NCBI GenBank assembly: GCA_002049785.1
Contig: MUKB01000111.1
Coordinates: forward strand, 1 to 7,467
Direction of reading: 5' to 3'
Length of the DNA stretch: 7,467 bases
Source: Caldifarciminota bacterium 4484_100
GTDB lineage: Bacteria > Hydrothermota > Tepidihabitantia > SM23-42
Part shown: piece after piece, positions 1-5,250 of the stretch
Position numbering within the stretch: the first letter of the stretch is position 1
How the letters are laid out: each line of letters starts with the position of its first letter
Position numbers and translations under genes: made by a program
The notes under the pieces: generated by a model
The model's input: only the letters and a program-made list of their open reading frames with translations
Database searches by the model: none
What the model was told of the DNA's origin: nothing

Positions 1-1058
1 GCAAGTTCAGAAAGTTTCTTACCCTGACTCAGTATTTCAAGCAATCTCAGGCTGGCATAGAGGGCATCATCAAATCCAAAATAACGGTCTGCAAAGAAGA
101 TATGGCCGGACATCTCGCCGGCTAATGGTGCCTTTTCCTGTTTCATCTTTGCCTTGATCAGGGAATGGCCGGTCTTGAACATTAAGGGGATACCACCGAG
201 TTCTTCAATCCTTTCAATCAAACCCCGGGAACATTTTACCTCAAAGATAATTTTGGCACCGGGCATCCTCTGTAGAAGTTCTTGGGCATAGATCGCTAAA
301 AGCACATCACCCCAGATTATATCACCATTTTCATCAACAACACCGAGGCGGTCGCCATCGCCGTCAAAGCCCAAACCTGCGGAAAAATTACCCTTTTTTA
401 CAAGAACAATCAATTCCTGAATATATTTTACAACCACAGGGTCAGGTAGATGCCCAGGAAAGTTGCCATCGGGTTCTTTATAGAGGATGTGGTGTTCAAT
501 ATGCAGTCTCTGTAATATCTTTTCGACGATCGGTCCGCAGGTCCCATTACCGGTATCAACCGCAACTTTAAGTTTATTGTCGATGTTAATGTCCTTGAGT
601 AGATAATTTATATAATCCTCTTCAATCTGTTTTTTTATGATTTTACCGTGGCCAGAAGAAAACTTCTTTTCTTCAGCAAGCCTTCTCAATTTTTGGATTT
701 CCTGCCCGTAGATAGTGCCCTTGTTGTGGCAAATCTTAAACCCATTAAACTCCTTAGGGTTATGACTGGCGGTAATCATCACCCCATTGCCAATGTCATA
801 GTAGAACAGGGAAAAATAGAGGCCTGGTGTAGGGACTACACCGATGTCGACCACATCACAGCCAGAATCGTTTATGCCTCTGGTTAAACTTTTAAAGATA
901 CGGGGTGAGGAGAGCCTGACATCCTGGCCCACCACAACCGTATTTGAATTTTGAAAATATGTGCCCAGGGCACGTCCAAGGAGATAGACATCATTATCAT
1001 TCAAATCTTTGTCAGCAAGGCCACGGATGTCATATTCCCGGAAGATTGCCTGATTCAT
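1..1058 (-). CDS. Phosphomannomutase/phosphoglucomutase, 3' end cut by window edge
   Basis: Alpha-D-phosphohexomutase. Enzymes of this family interconvert hexose 6-phosphate and 1-phosphate (mannose and/or glucose) in the cytoplasm, supplying GDP-mannose or UDP-glucose type precursors for surface polysaccharide. My translation gives 352 residues without a stop before the left edge. It starts with the family signature FREYDIRG (residues 6-13). It has the phosphoserine loop TASHNP (96-101, active Ser98), the metal-binding loop DGDGDR (232-237) and the sugar-recognition loop GEMSGH (314-319). Family members are usually about 450-460 residues, so roughly the last 100 (domain 4, phosphate binding) lie outside the window. 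The ATG overlaps the stop of the upstream PPC-domain gene (ATGA), and no Shine-Dalgarno precedes it, so translation is probably coupled. The GEMSGH loop favours the dual-specificity PMM/PGM (AlgC/ManB-like) group over phosphoglucosamine mutase, but substrate preference cannot be settled here. Confidence 0.95.
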   Translation of the reverse strand, partial: MNQAIFREYDIRGLADKDLNDNDVYLLGRALGTYFQNSNTVVVGQDVRLSSPRIFKSLTRGINDSGCDVVDIGVVPTPGLYFSLFYYDIGNGVMITASHNPKEFNGFKICHNKGTIYGQEIQKLRRLAEEKKFSSGHGKIIKKQIEEDYINYLLKDINIDNKLKVAVDTGNGTCGPIVEKILQRLHIEHHILYKEPDGNFPGHLPDPVVVKYIQELIVLVKKGNFSAGLGFDGDGDRLGVVDENGDIIWGDVLLAIYAQELLQRMPGAKIIFEVKCSRGLIERIEELGGIPLMFKTGHSLIKAKMKQEKAPLAGEMSGHIFFADRYFGFDDALYASLRLLEILSQGKKLSEL

Positions 1059-1474
1059 AGTTCAAGAAGTTTGAGTCCTGTCTCCTTATCGGTCTTGCGA
1101 ACCAATTCCGCATTCAAAGGTAAGATAATAACCTCTAATGTTGCAGGAACATAACCCTCAAAAAGATGTCCACCAAAAGCGTTGAAGTTTTCATCGGTGA
1201 TACTTATATGGCAATGAATTATAGTTTCTTCACCGAATTTAGAAATATTTCCTGAAAAACCGGTAAATTCATATTCGCCCTCGAATTTCTTCTCTTTATA
1301 TTGCTGGGTATGGGCGTCAAAATAGCCCAATCTCAAGTCCTTTCCTACGCCAAGGCCAAAGAAAAATCCTCCGCTGATACCGTTTTTCTGAACAAACATT
1401 TTCAGGGATTGAATGATTTCTTCACCCTTTTCCAGGCGCACGACATAAAATTGAGGGAATTTTTTAGTCTTCAT
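1055..1474 (-). CDS. PPC/DUF296 domain protein (PD1-like DNA-binding family)
   Basis: A 139-residue single-domain protein of the prokaryotic PPC (DUF296, 'PD1-like DNA-binding') family. Visible support is the N-terminal RLEKGEEI segment (13-20), a Gly-rich strand-turn around GISGGFFFGLG (32-42), the HCHISI motif (His87, His89) and GGHL (His103), followed by a strand-rich end (ATLEVIILPL). In solved bacterial members the conserved histidines bind a metal and the protein is a trimer. DNA binding is known for the plant relatives with AT-hooks, which are absent here, so the cellular role is unknown. The start codon lies five bases after a TATAAT box, which implies a leaderless mRNA. The gene is first in a two-gene operon and its TGA overlaps the ATG of the phosphohexomutase by 4 bases, hinting at a shared context but not proving a functional link. 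Confidence 0.85.
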   Translation of the reverse strand: MKTKKFPQFYVVRLEKGEEIIQSLKMFVQKNGISGGFFFGLGVGKDLRLGYFDAHTQQYKEKKFEGEYEFTGFSGNISKFGEETIIHCHISITDENFNAFGGHLFEGYVPATLEVIILPLNAELVRKTDKETGLKLLEL

Positions 1475-1479
1475 AAAAT

Positions 1480-1507
1480 ATTATATTCACAAATTTCACC
1501 GAGTCAA
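1480..1507 (-). promoter_or_regulatory. Promoter of the PPC-phosphohexomutase operon, predicted leaderless
   Basis: On the minus strand TTGACT (1507-1502) is followed by 16 bases and a perfect TATAAT (1485-1480). Only ATTTT separates the -10 box from the ATG at 1474. With the usual 6-7 base gap from -10 to transcription start, RNA would begin at or within a base of the ATG, leaving no room for a ribosome binding site. Confidence 0.8.
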
Positions 1508-1565
1508 TGCTCCAGCGAAGTTACTCGATAGATTTTTCATGTCCATTAAAGGGAAGGGTAAAGGC

Positions 1566-1591
1566 ATTTCGGATTTCGGAATTCGGATTTT
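1566..1591. repeat. 7-bp tandem repeat, ATTTCGG-type
   Basis: Three full units, ATTTCGG, ATTTCGG and AATTCGG, run head to tail from 1566 to 1586. A partial fourth (ATTTT) follows. The unit length of 7 excludes codon-based repetition, and no protein is encoded here. Confidence 0.8.
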
Positions 1592-1600
1592 GAAAAAGAT

Positions 1601-1674
1601 TTAGTCATTAAGTCATTGAAACACCGATAGTCATTGAGTAATTAAGTCATTTAGTCATTGAGTAATTTAGTCAT
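1601..1674. repeat. 8-bp tandem repeat, TNAGTMAT
   Basis: Two units (TTAGTCAT, TAAGTCAT at 1601-1616) are followed by an 11-base interruption (1617-1627). A 7-base unit TAGTCAT (1628-1634) and five full units follow: TGAGTAAT, TAAGTCAT, TTAGTCAT, TGAGTAAT, TTAGTCAT (1635-1674). Variation is confined to position 2 of the unit and a C/A choice at position 6. The array is direct rather than inverted, so it is neither a hairpin nor a CRISPR. Confidence 0.85.
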
Positions 1675-1681
1675 TTTATTC

Positions 1682-1735
1682 AACCAGACAAACCAGAAAA
1701 ACGAGAAAAACCAGAGAAACCAGACAAACCAGAGA
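1682..1735. repeat. 9-bp tandem repeat, AACCAGANA
   Basis: Six contiguous 9-base units: AACCAGACA, AACCAGAAA, AACGAGAAA, AACCAGAGA, AACCAGACA, AACCAGAGA. Position 8 varies freely and one unit has G at position 4. A degenerate CGAGAAATC follows. The top strand is nearly free of T throughout, a strong purine/pyrimidine-type strand asymmetry. The array ends 22 bases before the -35 box of the tRNA-Ile promoter. Confidence 0.85.
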
Positions 1736-1757
1736 CGAGAAATCAAAGACAGCAGAC

Positions 1758-1785
1758 TTGACAAATAGGGATTAATGAATATAAT
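1758..1785 (+). promoter_or_regulatory. Promoter of the tRNA-Ile/lipoprotein unit
   Basis: TTGACA (1758-1763), a 16-base spacer and TATAAT (1780-1785) match the bacterial housekeeping sigma consensus perfectly in both boxes. Transcription should start near 1792, about 11 bases before mature tRNA-Ile, leaving a short 5' leader for RNase P removal. Confidence 0.88.
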
Positions 1786-1802
1786 AGCAAAGTTGTTGAT
1801 TC

Positions 1803-1876
<74 letters not shown>

Positions 1877-1893
1877 GTGTTGGTTTTCTTAAA

Positions 1894-1900
1894 AAGGAGG
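1894..1900 (+). promoter_or_regulatory. Strong Shine-Dalgarno setting the ATG at 1906
   Basis: AAGGAGG lies 5 bases before ATG 1906. This fixes the start there and rejects the longer in-frame opening at 1849, which would run through tRNA-Ile. A near-identical element (AAGGAGG, 2187-2193, 4-base spacing) precedes the next gene. Confidence 0.9.
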
Positions 1901-1905
1901 AAAAT

Positions 1906-2184
1906 ATGAAGAAAATCGCTGCATTGCTGGTTATCGTCTTTGCCTTGACGATAGTCGGCTGTCAGCCACCAGAACAGGCAGGTGGTGTAACCCAGGCGCA
2001 ACTGGATTCTTTAAAGACCCAGATTCAGTCGCTCCAATCACAGGTTGATAATATTCAAACTGCACTCGATTCCTTGACTACACTCTATAATGCACATATT
2101 GATAAATTCCACAAACGGGGTGGAACCAAAGCGCCAGCGCCCTCAAAGGGAGGACGTACTGTAAAACCGCCTGAAAAGGGATAA
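1906..2184 (+). CDS. Small Lpp-like coiled-coil lipoprotein
   Basis: A 92-residue predicted lipoprotein. MKK, a hydrophobic stretch (4-17) and the lipobox IVGC place the lipidated cysteine at residue 19. Residues 33-57 show an unbroken 3-4 heptad pattern of Leu33, Leu36, Ile40, Leu43, Val47, Ile50, Leu54, Leu57, continued by Tyr61. That predicts a single continuous coiled coil, as in the trimeric murein lipoprotein Lpp of enterobacteria. The last ~23 residues are Gly/Pro/Lys-rich and probably disordered, a basic tail that could contact peptidoglycan. By analogy (inference) the protein may sit on the outer membrane and tether or space the envelope. It is not a sequence homologue I can name; Lpp is shorter (58 mature residues). 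It shares a transcript with tRNA-Ile upstream and the lipoprotein downstream (13-base gap). Confidence 0.85.
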   Translation: MKKIAALLVIVFALTIVGCQPPEQAGGVTQAQLDSLKTQIQSLQSQVDNIQTALDSLTTLYNAHIDKFHKRGGTKAPAPSKGGRTVKPPEKG

Positions 2185-2197
2185 TAAAGGAGGAAAA

Positions 2198-2977
2198 ATG
2201 AAGAGATTATTAGCCTTAGCAGTTTCTTTAACAGCCCTTTTGATCCTGATCGGCTGTGAGGGTGAGGTAACACTTGAAACTCCATCAGTAACCTATACTG
2301 TAACTGATAATGGCGCAACCCTTAGATTGAGCTGGATAGAAATTTCTGATGCGGATGGTTATTATATCTATGCAGATGGCGTTGCCATTGATACGATTGA
2401 TGACCCATCTGTAACCACTTATGATGCTACTCAGCCCGCAGCAATCTATGAGGTTTCTGCCTATGCCGGAGAAGATGAGAGCGATAAGGCAACGGTTGAC
2501 TGTACCCCGGTTAAGACCTCCAATCTTACGGTGTATGGATTGAGCGATCCAGATACCACCCACCCCAGCGGACTTGCATTTACTAACGATGGCGTTGCCT
2601 ATGGAATTTCCGTAAAACAGGCAAATTATCCTGACCTTGATTATATCTTCGATGATGCCAATTTTACGACTATGACATTGACTTCACCAAACTCTTATAG
2701 TCCGGTTTACAATGATAAAAAAGATATGGCCCTAGATGCCCAGGTAACCAGCTTTGATACTGTTACCATTGCAGACGCCCCGGGCAATTATAGTACACAG
2801 ACTACCCTTTCGTCAAATGCGGTATACTACTTATTTATGGATCAGGATGATGATGGCTGGGATACCGACAGCGACCATTTTGGTAAGATGAAGGTTGAGA
2901 GTATTAGTGGTTCTACTGTAACCATAACAGTCGCATATCAGCCGATTACCGGTCTACGCTGGCTGGTTACGAAATAG
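2198..2977 (+). CDS. Lipoprotein with fibronectin-III-like domain and unknown C-terminal domain
   Basis: A 259-residue predicted lipoprotein. The signal segment MKRLLALAVSLTALLILIGC has lipobox LIGC with lipidated Cys20. Residues ~28-103 look like a fibronectin type III fold: LRLSW, then DGYYIYADGV, then YEVSAYAGEDES, the usual strand pattern of such domains. Residues ~107-259 form a second, strand-rich, Asp-rich domain that I do not recognise. It contains an acidic run DQDDDGWDTDSD (215-226) resembling a calcium-binding loop, and ends in alternating Thr/Val strands. The single cysteine after the lipobox (102) lies in the linker. Likely location is the periplasmic or outer face of a membrane; function unknown. 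Translation starts at an AAGGAGG-led ATG, and the gene is last in the unit before a strong terminator. Confidence 0.85.
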   Translation: MKRLLALAVSLTALLILIGCEGEVTLETPSVTYTVTDNGATLRLSWIEISDADGYYIYADGVAIDTIDDPSVTTYDATQPAAIYEVSAYAGEDESDKATVDCTPVKTSNLTVYGLSDPDTTHPSGLAFTNDGVAYGISVKQANYPDLDYIFDDANFTTMTLTSPNSYSPVYNDKKDMALDAQVTSFDTVTIADAPGNYSTQTTLSSNAVYYLFMDQDDDGWDTDSDHFGKMKVESISGSTVTITVAYQPITGLRWLVTK

Positions 2978-2993
2978 ATAGGTCAAGAAGATT

Positions 2994-3026
2994 AAGGGGA
3001 CGGGTAAAATCCGTCCCCTTTTTATT
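2994..3026 (+). terminator. Rho-independent terminator of the tRNA-Ile/lipoprotein unit
   Basis: A perfect 10-bp stem, AAGGGGACGG (2994-3003) with CCGTCCCCTT (3011-3020), encloses a 7-base loop GTAAAAT and runs into TTTATTT. It lies 17 bases after the lipoprotein stop codon. Confidence 0.93.
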
Positions 3027-3038
3027 TACAGAATCTGA

Positions 3039-3066
3039 TTGACAATTGAAATTAGCCGAGTATAAT
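3039..3066 (+). promoter_or_regulatory. Promoter of the tRNA-Arg-Lys-His cluster
   Basis: TTGACA (3039-3044), 16 bases, TATAAT (3061-3066): full consensus in both boxes. It sits just after the preceding terminator and 18 bases before mature tRNA-Arg, so the cluster is transcribed independently of the lipoprotein genes. Confidence 0.9.
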
Positions 3067-3084
3067 GATGCAGCCTTGATTTGG

Positions 3085-3158
3085 GCGCCTGTAGCTCAAT
3101 CGGATAGAGCAACGGATTTCTAATCCGTAGGTTGGGGGTTCGATTCCCTCCAGGCGCG
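3085..3158 (+). tRNA. tRNA-Arg (anticodon TCT)
   Basis: A 74-base cloverleaf. The acceptor GCGCCTG pairs with CAGGCGC (3151-3157) and the discriminator is G3158. The anticodon stem ACGGA/TCCGT holds loop TTTCTAA with TCT at 3119-3121, which reads AGA/AGG arginine codons. The T loop is GGTTCGATTCC and no CCA is encoded. First of a three-tRNA cluster, with 14 bases to tRNA-Lys. Confidence 0.97.
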
Positions 3159-3172
3159 GGTCTGAAGAGTAT

Positions 3173-3244
3173 GCCCCGCTAGCTCAATGGTAGAGCAACG
3201 GATTCTTAATCCGTGGGTTGCAGGTTCAAGTCCTGTGCGGGGTA
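3173..3244 (+). tRNA. tRNA-Lys (anticodon CTT)
   Basis: A 72-base cloverleaf. The acceptor GCCCCGC (3173-3179) faces GCGGGGT (3237-3243), so the first pair is G1:U72 rather than the usual G:C. The discriminator is A3244. The anticodon stem ACGGA/TCCGT holds loop TTCTTAA with CTT at 3205-3207. No CCA is encoded. From the D arm to the variable loop it is nearly identical to the adjacent tRNA-Arg. Confidence 0.95.
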
Positions 3245-3248
3245 TTGT

Positions 3249-3322
3249 GGTGAGTGTAGCTCAACTGGCAGAGCATTGGACTGTGGCTCCAATGGTTGGG
3301 GGTTCAAGTCCCCTCACTCACC
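3249..3322 (+). tRNA. tRNA-His (anticodon GTG)
   Basis: The acceptor GTGAGTG (3250-3256) pairs with CACTCAC (3315-3321). The identity elements of bacterial tRNA-His are present: an extra G at -1 (3249) opposite C73 (3322). The anticodon stem TTGGA/TCCAA encloses loop CTGTGGC with GTG at 3283-3285. No CCA is encoded. Only 4 bases separate it from tRNA-Lys. Its 3' end lies 13 bases from the stop codon of the convergent DUF2330 gene, with no terminator visible between. Confidence 0.97.
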
Positions 3323-3335
3323 TTCTGGTTTGTAG

Positions 3336-4178
3336 TTATCGGACAATCAGGTCCTGATCAAATGAATCAAGCGGACCGGTAATCTTCCAGATACGAAGTC
3401 TCACCTCCTGATAATCTTCAAAAAGGTAGTAGATATCTTTATCCAATTCCTGAAGTTCCGGTCGATGGGCGAGTTTAATCTGTTCAACGGGTAGACCAGT
3501 AAATCTGCTTAGCAGACGGGGGGTAAGTATCAGGAGGTTTATGCTGGTATTGCCTGAGCTGGTTCTGGTTATCCGCAGTGGGAAGAATAGGTTTCTGGTC
3601 TTGAATCGGTATTGAATGGGCTCACTGGTCCGGAGTTCTTTCTGAAGGGAAATAATATCAAAGACAAACCACTCAAAACCGTCTTCGATATATTGATTGA
3701 CCAGCGCCTTGATATCCTCTGAGATTACAACCTTTTCAAAACCCAATTTCTTGAGATAATCTTCCACCCATCGGATAAATTTATCCGCATTGAGCAGATG
3801 TATCACAGAGAGGTCATGGCTACCAATCTTTTTGTGGAATTTCAATTCACCGCCGGGAATCGGTATCCCCTCACCTTTGCCCCGGGCAAAGACTCGCTGG
3901 GTCTTTTTATTTATCAGTTCAACCGCCTTCTTGAATGTCTTAAGCTCGCCCTTCTCTATTACGGGTTCAGAAGGCAGGGGCAAGATTTCCAGAACTGATG
4001 TGGTATCTGAGGCGTTGATATCCGTGGTTAAGAGAAGAATCTCTTCTTTACCATTCCAGGCAATCAAAGCACGCTGATTGGGTTCAAATAGCTGGATATC
4101 GGGATTGATCGGTATCATCCCACGATCTGCAGATAATCTGCAACACATTATTAAAGTGAAAATAATTAGCCTATTCAT
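3336..4178 (-). CDS. DUF2330 family secreted protein
   Basis: A 280-residue protein with a short signal peptide (hydrophobic LIIFTLIMCC, likely cleavage near residues 17-18) followed by DRGMIP. The next segment, 'EPNQRALIAWNGKEEILLL' followed by a proline-rich 'EILPLPSEPVIEKG' region, is the pattern I associate with DUF2330. So are HDLSVIHLLNADKFIRWVEDYL in the middle and PLRITRTSSGNTSINLLIL later. Function of the family is unknown; members are typically exported in environmental bacteria and archaea. A lipoprotein reading of Cys12/Cys13 is possible but no good lipobox is present. The ATG lies 5 bases after a TATAAT box, so the message is probably leaderless. The gene is divergent from the predicted outer-membrane protein and convergent with the tRNA cluster. 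Confidence 0.82.
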   Translation of the reverse strand: MNRLIIFTLIMCCRLSADRGMIPINPDIQLFEPNQRALIAWNGKEEILLLTTDINASDTTSVLEILPLPSEPVIEKGELKTFKKAVELINKKTQRVFARGKGEGIPIPGGELKFHKKIGSHDLSVIHLLNADKFIRWVEDYLKKLGFEKVVISEDIKALVNQYIEDGFEWFVFDIISLQKELRTSEPIQYRFKTRNLFFPLRITRTSSGNTSINLLILTPRLLSRFTGLPVEQIKLAHRPELQELDKDIYYLFEDYQEVRLRIWKITGPLDSFDQDLIVR

Positions 4179-4183
4179 ACGAT

Positions 4184-4211
4184 ATTATATCAAATTCAGT
4201 AACGAGGTCAA
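4184..4211 (-). promoter_or_regulatory. Promoter of the DUF2330 gene, predicted leaderless
   Basis: On the minus strand TTGACC (4211-4206), 16 bases, then TATAAT (4189-4184). Five bases (ATCGT) separate the -10 box from the ATG at 4178, placing the predicted transcription start at or next to the start codon. It is divergent from the promoter at 4228-4255, with 16 bases between the two -35 boxes. Confidence 0.82.
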
Positions 4212-4227
4212 TAGGTCTAAATTTTTG

Positions 4228-4255
4228 TTGACTTTTTCTTTATGCGGTATATAAT
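4228..4255 (+). promoter_or_regulatory. Promoter of the outer-membrane protein gene, predicted leaderless
   Basis: TTGACT (4228-4233), 16 bases, then TATAAT (4250-4255). Six bases (CAACTT) separate it from ATG 4262, so a start 7 bases after the -10 box would fall exactly on the A of the start codon. No purine-rich ribosome binding site is present. Confidence 0.85.
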
Positions 4256-4261
4256 CAACTT

Positions 4262-5122
4262 ATGAAAAAGATTACTTTATTTATCTGTCTTATGTCCGTA
4301 TCCCTGATCTGGGGGAGTAATACCCGGATGGCTGTGCTTGGCGCAGGTGATTATATCGATGATATTGTGAATAGTGCAATCTATCCCCAGCAGCTGGTTA
4401 TGTATAAGAATCAACTCTACGGCGATATAACCAGCTCCACCAGCGATTTTGGTTTTATAATCGCTCCGGTACCTCGATATGGCTGTTTGGGCTTGTGGCA
4501 GGCCGGACTTGAAGAAGATTACTTCACCATCGGCTATGGTCTGAGTCTTTTTCAATTCCGTCTCGGCTTCTTCTTTGTGCCGGTTGAGGACCAACTTCAA
4601 TATGGTTTCGGTATCGGCAGATACTACTTCAATCGCGGGTTTGACCTCTCTTTTCTGATTAATGATCAGACCGATGATGAGTGGTATAATCTTAATCTTC
4701 GCCTCTTTAAACAGAAGGACGACTTCGTTATTGTCCCGCGTTATAAATTACACTACTATAAAGAACCGTTCGATTATCAACAACATCGAATTGGGTTGAT
4801 GATTCAGCGTTATGTCCTGAACGAAGGTTTTGTCTTTGTCGGGGGTGAGTATGATTTTTGCCGCGGCGACATTGAAAATGACTCGACAAATTTCTATGCT
4901 GGGTTGGATTTACCCTTAAATCGAAGATTTGTTTTGCTTCTCGGTTTCAATGAAAATTTCATCAATGGATTTGAATCACCACACTGGAATATTGAAGCGG
5001 GGATCGGTCTGCGGATTCGGGAATTTCATATCGACTTCAAATTGAATCGAGAAAGGTTCTTTAACAAGGATCTTACATTTATCAGTGGCGTCGGAATTGA
5101 TCTGAACTTTGGCCAGTTTTAA
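4262..5122 (+). CDS. Predicted outer-membrane beta-barrel protein, unknown family
   Basis: A 286-residue protein with a signal peptide (MKK, hydrophobic residues 4-17, probable cleavage after Gly18). The mature start RMAVLGAGDYIDDIVNSAIYPQ recalls the 'gG..yi.Dd.ni..nPa' opening of OmpA/TonB-type barrel families common in FCB and candidate-phylum genomes. The remainder is made of short alternating strands rich in Tyr/Phe/Gly (YFTIGYGLSLFQFRLGFFF, YGFGIGRYYF, FVFVGGEYDF, FYAGLDLP, LDLNFGQF-like end). The C-terminal residue is Phe, as required for BAM-mediated insertion in classical outer-membrane proteins. Function unknown; a channel or structural porin is possible. The mRNA is predicted leaderless. 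tRNA-Ala lies 51 bases downstream with no convincing terminator between, so some read-through into the tRNA is possible. Confidence 0.78.
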   Translation: MKKITLFICLMSVSLIWGSNTRMAVLGAGDYIDDIVNSAIYPQQLVMYKNQLYGDITSSTSDFGFIIAPVPRYGCLGLWQAGLEEDYFTIGYGLSLFQFRLGFFFVPVEDQLQYGFGIGRYYFNRGFDLSFLINDQTDDEWYNLNLRLFKQKDDFVIVPRYKLHYYKEPFDYQQHRIGLMIQRYVLNEGFVFVGGEYDFCRGDIENDSTNFYAGLDLPLNRRFVLLLGFNENFINGFESPHWNIEAGIGLRIREFHIDFKLNRERFFNKDLTFISGVGIDLNFGQF

Positions 5123-5136
5123 TCACCGGGTATAAA
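5109..5136 (+). promoter_or_regulatory. Possible weaker promoter for tRNA-Ala
   Basis: TTGGCC (5109-5114), 16 bases, TATAAA (5131-5136). It keeps the 16-base spacing of the other promoters but both boxes depart from consensus, and the -35 overlaps the end of the outer-membrane gene. A start near 5143 would leave a ~31-base leader containing a small GCCC/GGGC hairpin before the tRNA. Confidence 0.5.
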
Positions 5137-5173
5137 GACTTCTGCCCAGGACCGGGCGCTAAATAACTTTTCA

Positions 5174-5246
5174 GGGGGTGTAGCTCAGTTGGGAGAGCAG
5201 TGCGTTTGCAACGCACAGGTCAGCGGTTCGAATCCGCTCACCTCCA
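5174..5246 (+). tRNA. tRNA-Ala (anticodon TGC)
   Basis: A 73-base cloverleaf. The acceptor GGGGGTG (5174-5180) faces CACCTCC (5239-5245), giving the diagnostic G3:U70 wobble of alanine tRNAs. The discriminator is A5246. The anticodon stem GTGCG/CGCAC holds loop TTTGCAA with TGC at 5207-5209. No CCA is encoded. It is solitary, although Ala(TGC) is usually in the rRNA operon spacer. Its 3' end is only 4 bases from the stop codon of the convergent dipeptidase gene. Confidence 0.97.
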
Positions 5247-5250
5247 TTTC

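Larger units (their letters stand above)
1475..1802. other. Repeat-rich intergenic spacer without genes
   Basis: A 328-base gap between a minus-strand operon and a plus-strand tRNA-lipoprotein unit. Each end carries an outward-facing promoter. Between about 1508 and 1565 I see no gene or clear signal. From 1566 to 1735 three different short-period direct-repeat arrays follow one another (listed separately). No open reading frame with coding character crosses the spacer. Confidence 0.75.

Noticed and set aside
648..1154. Plus-strand open frames at 648-887 and 951-1154
   Set aside because: They lie antisense to the clearly coding phosphohexomutase and PPC genes and show no protein-like features of their own.
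1601..1735. CRISPR array
   Set aside because: Units are 8-9 bp, contiguous and without unique spacers; no cas genes are present.
2085..2563. Minus-strand open frames opposite the lipoproteins
   Set aside because: Antisense shadows: no ribosome binding site, low-complexity composition, and they cross two gene junctions.
3790..4077. Plus-strand open frames inside the DUF2330 gene
   Set aside because: Antisense to a gene with family-level conservation and a matching promoter.
5144..5157. GCCC/GGGC hairpin as terminator of the outer-membrane gene
   Set aside because: Only 4 bp of stem and no directly following T tract; more likely part of the tRNA-Ala leader, if anything.
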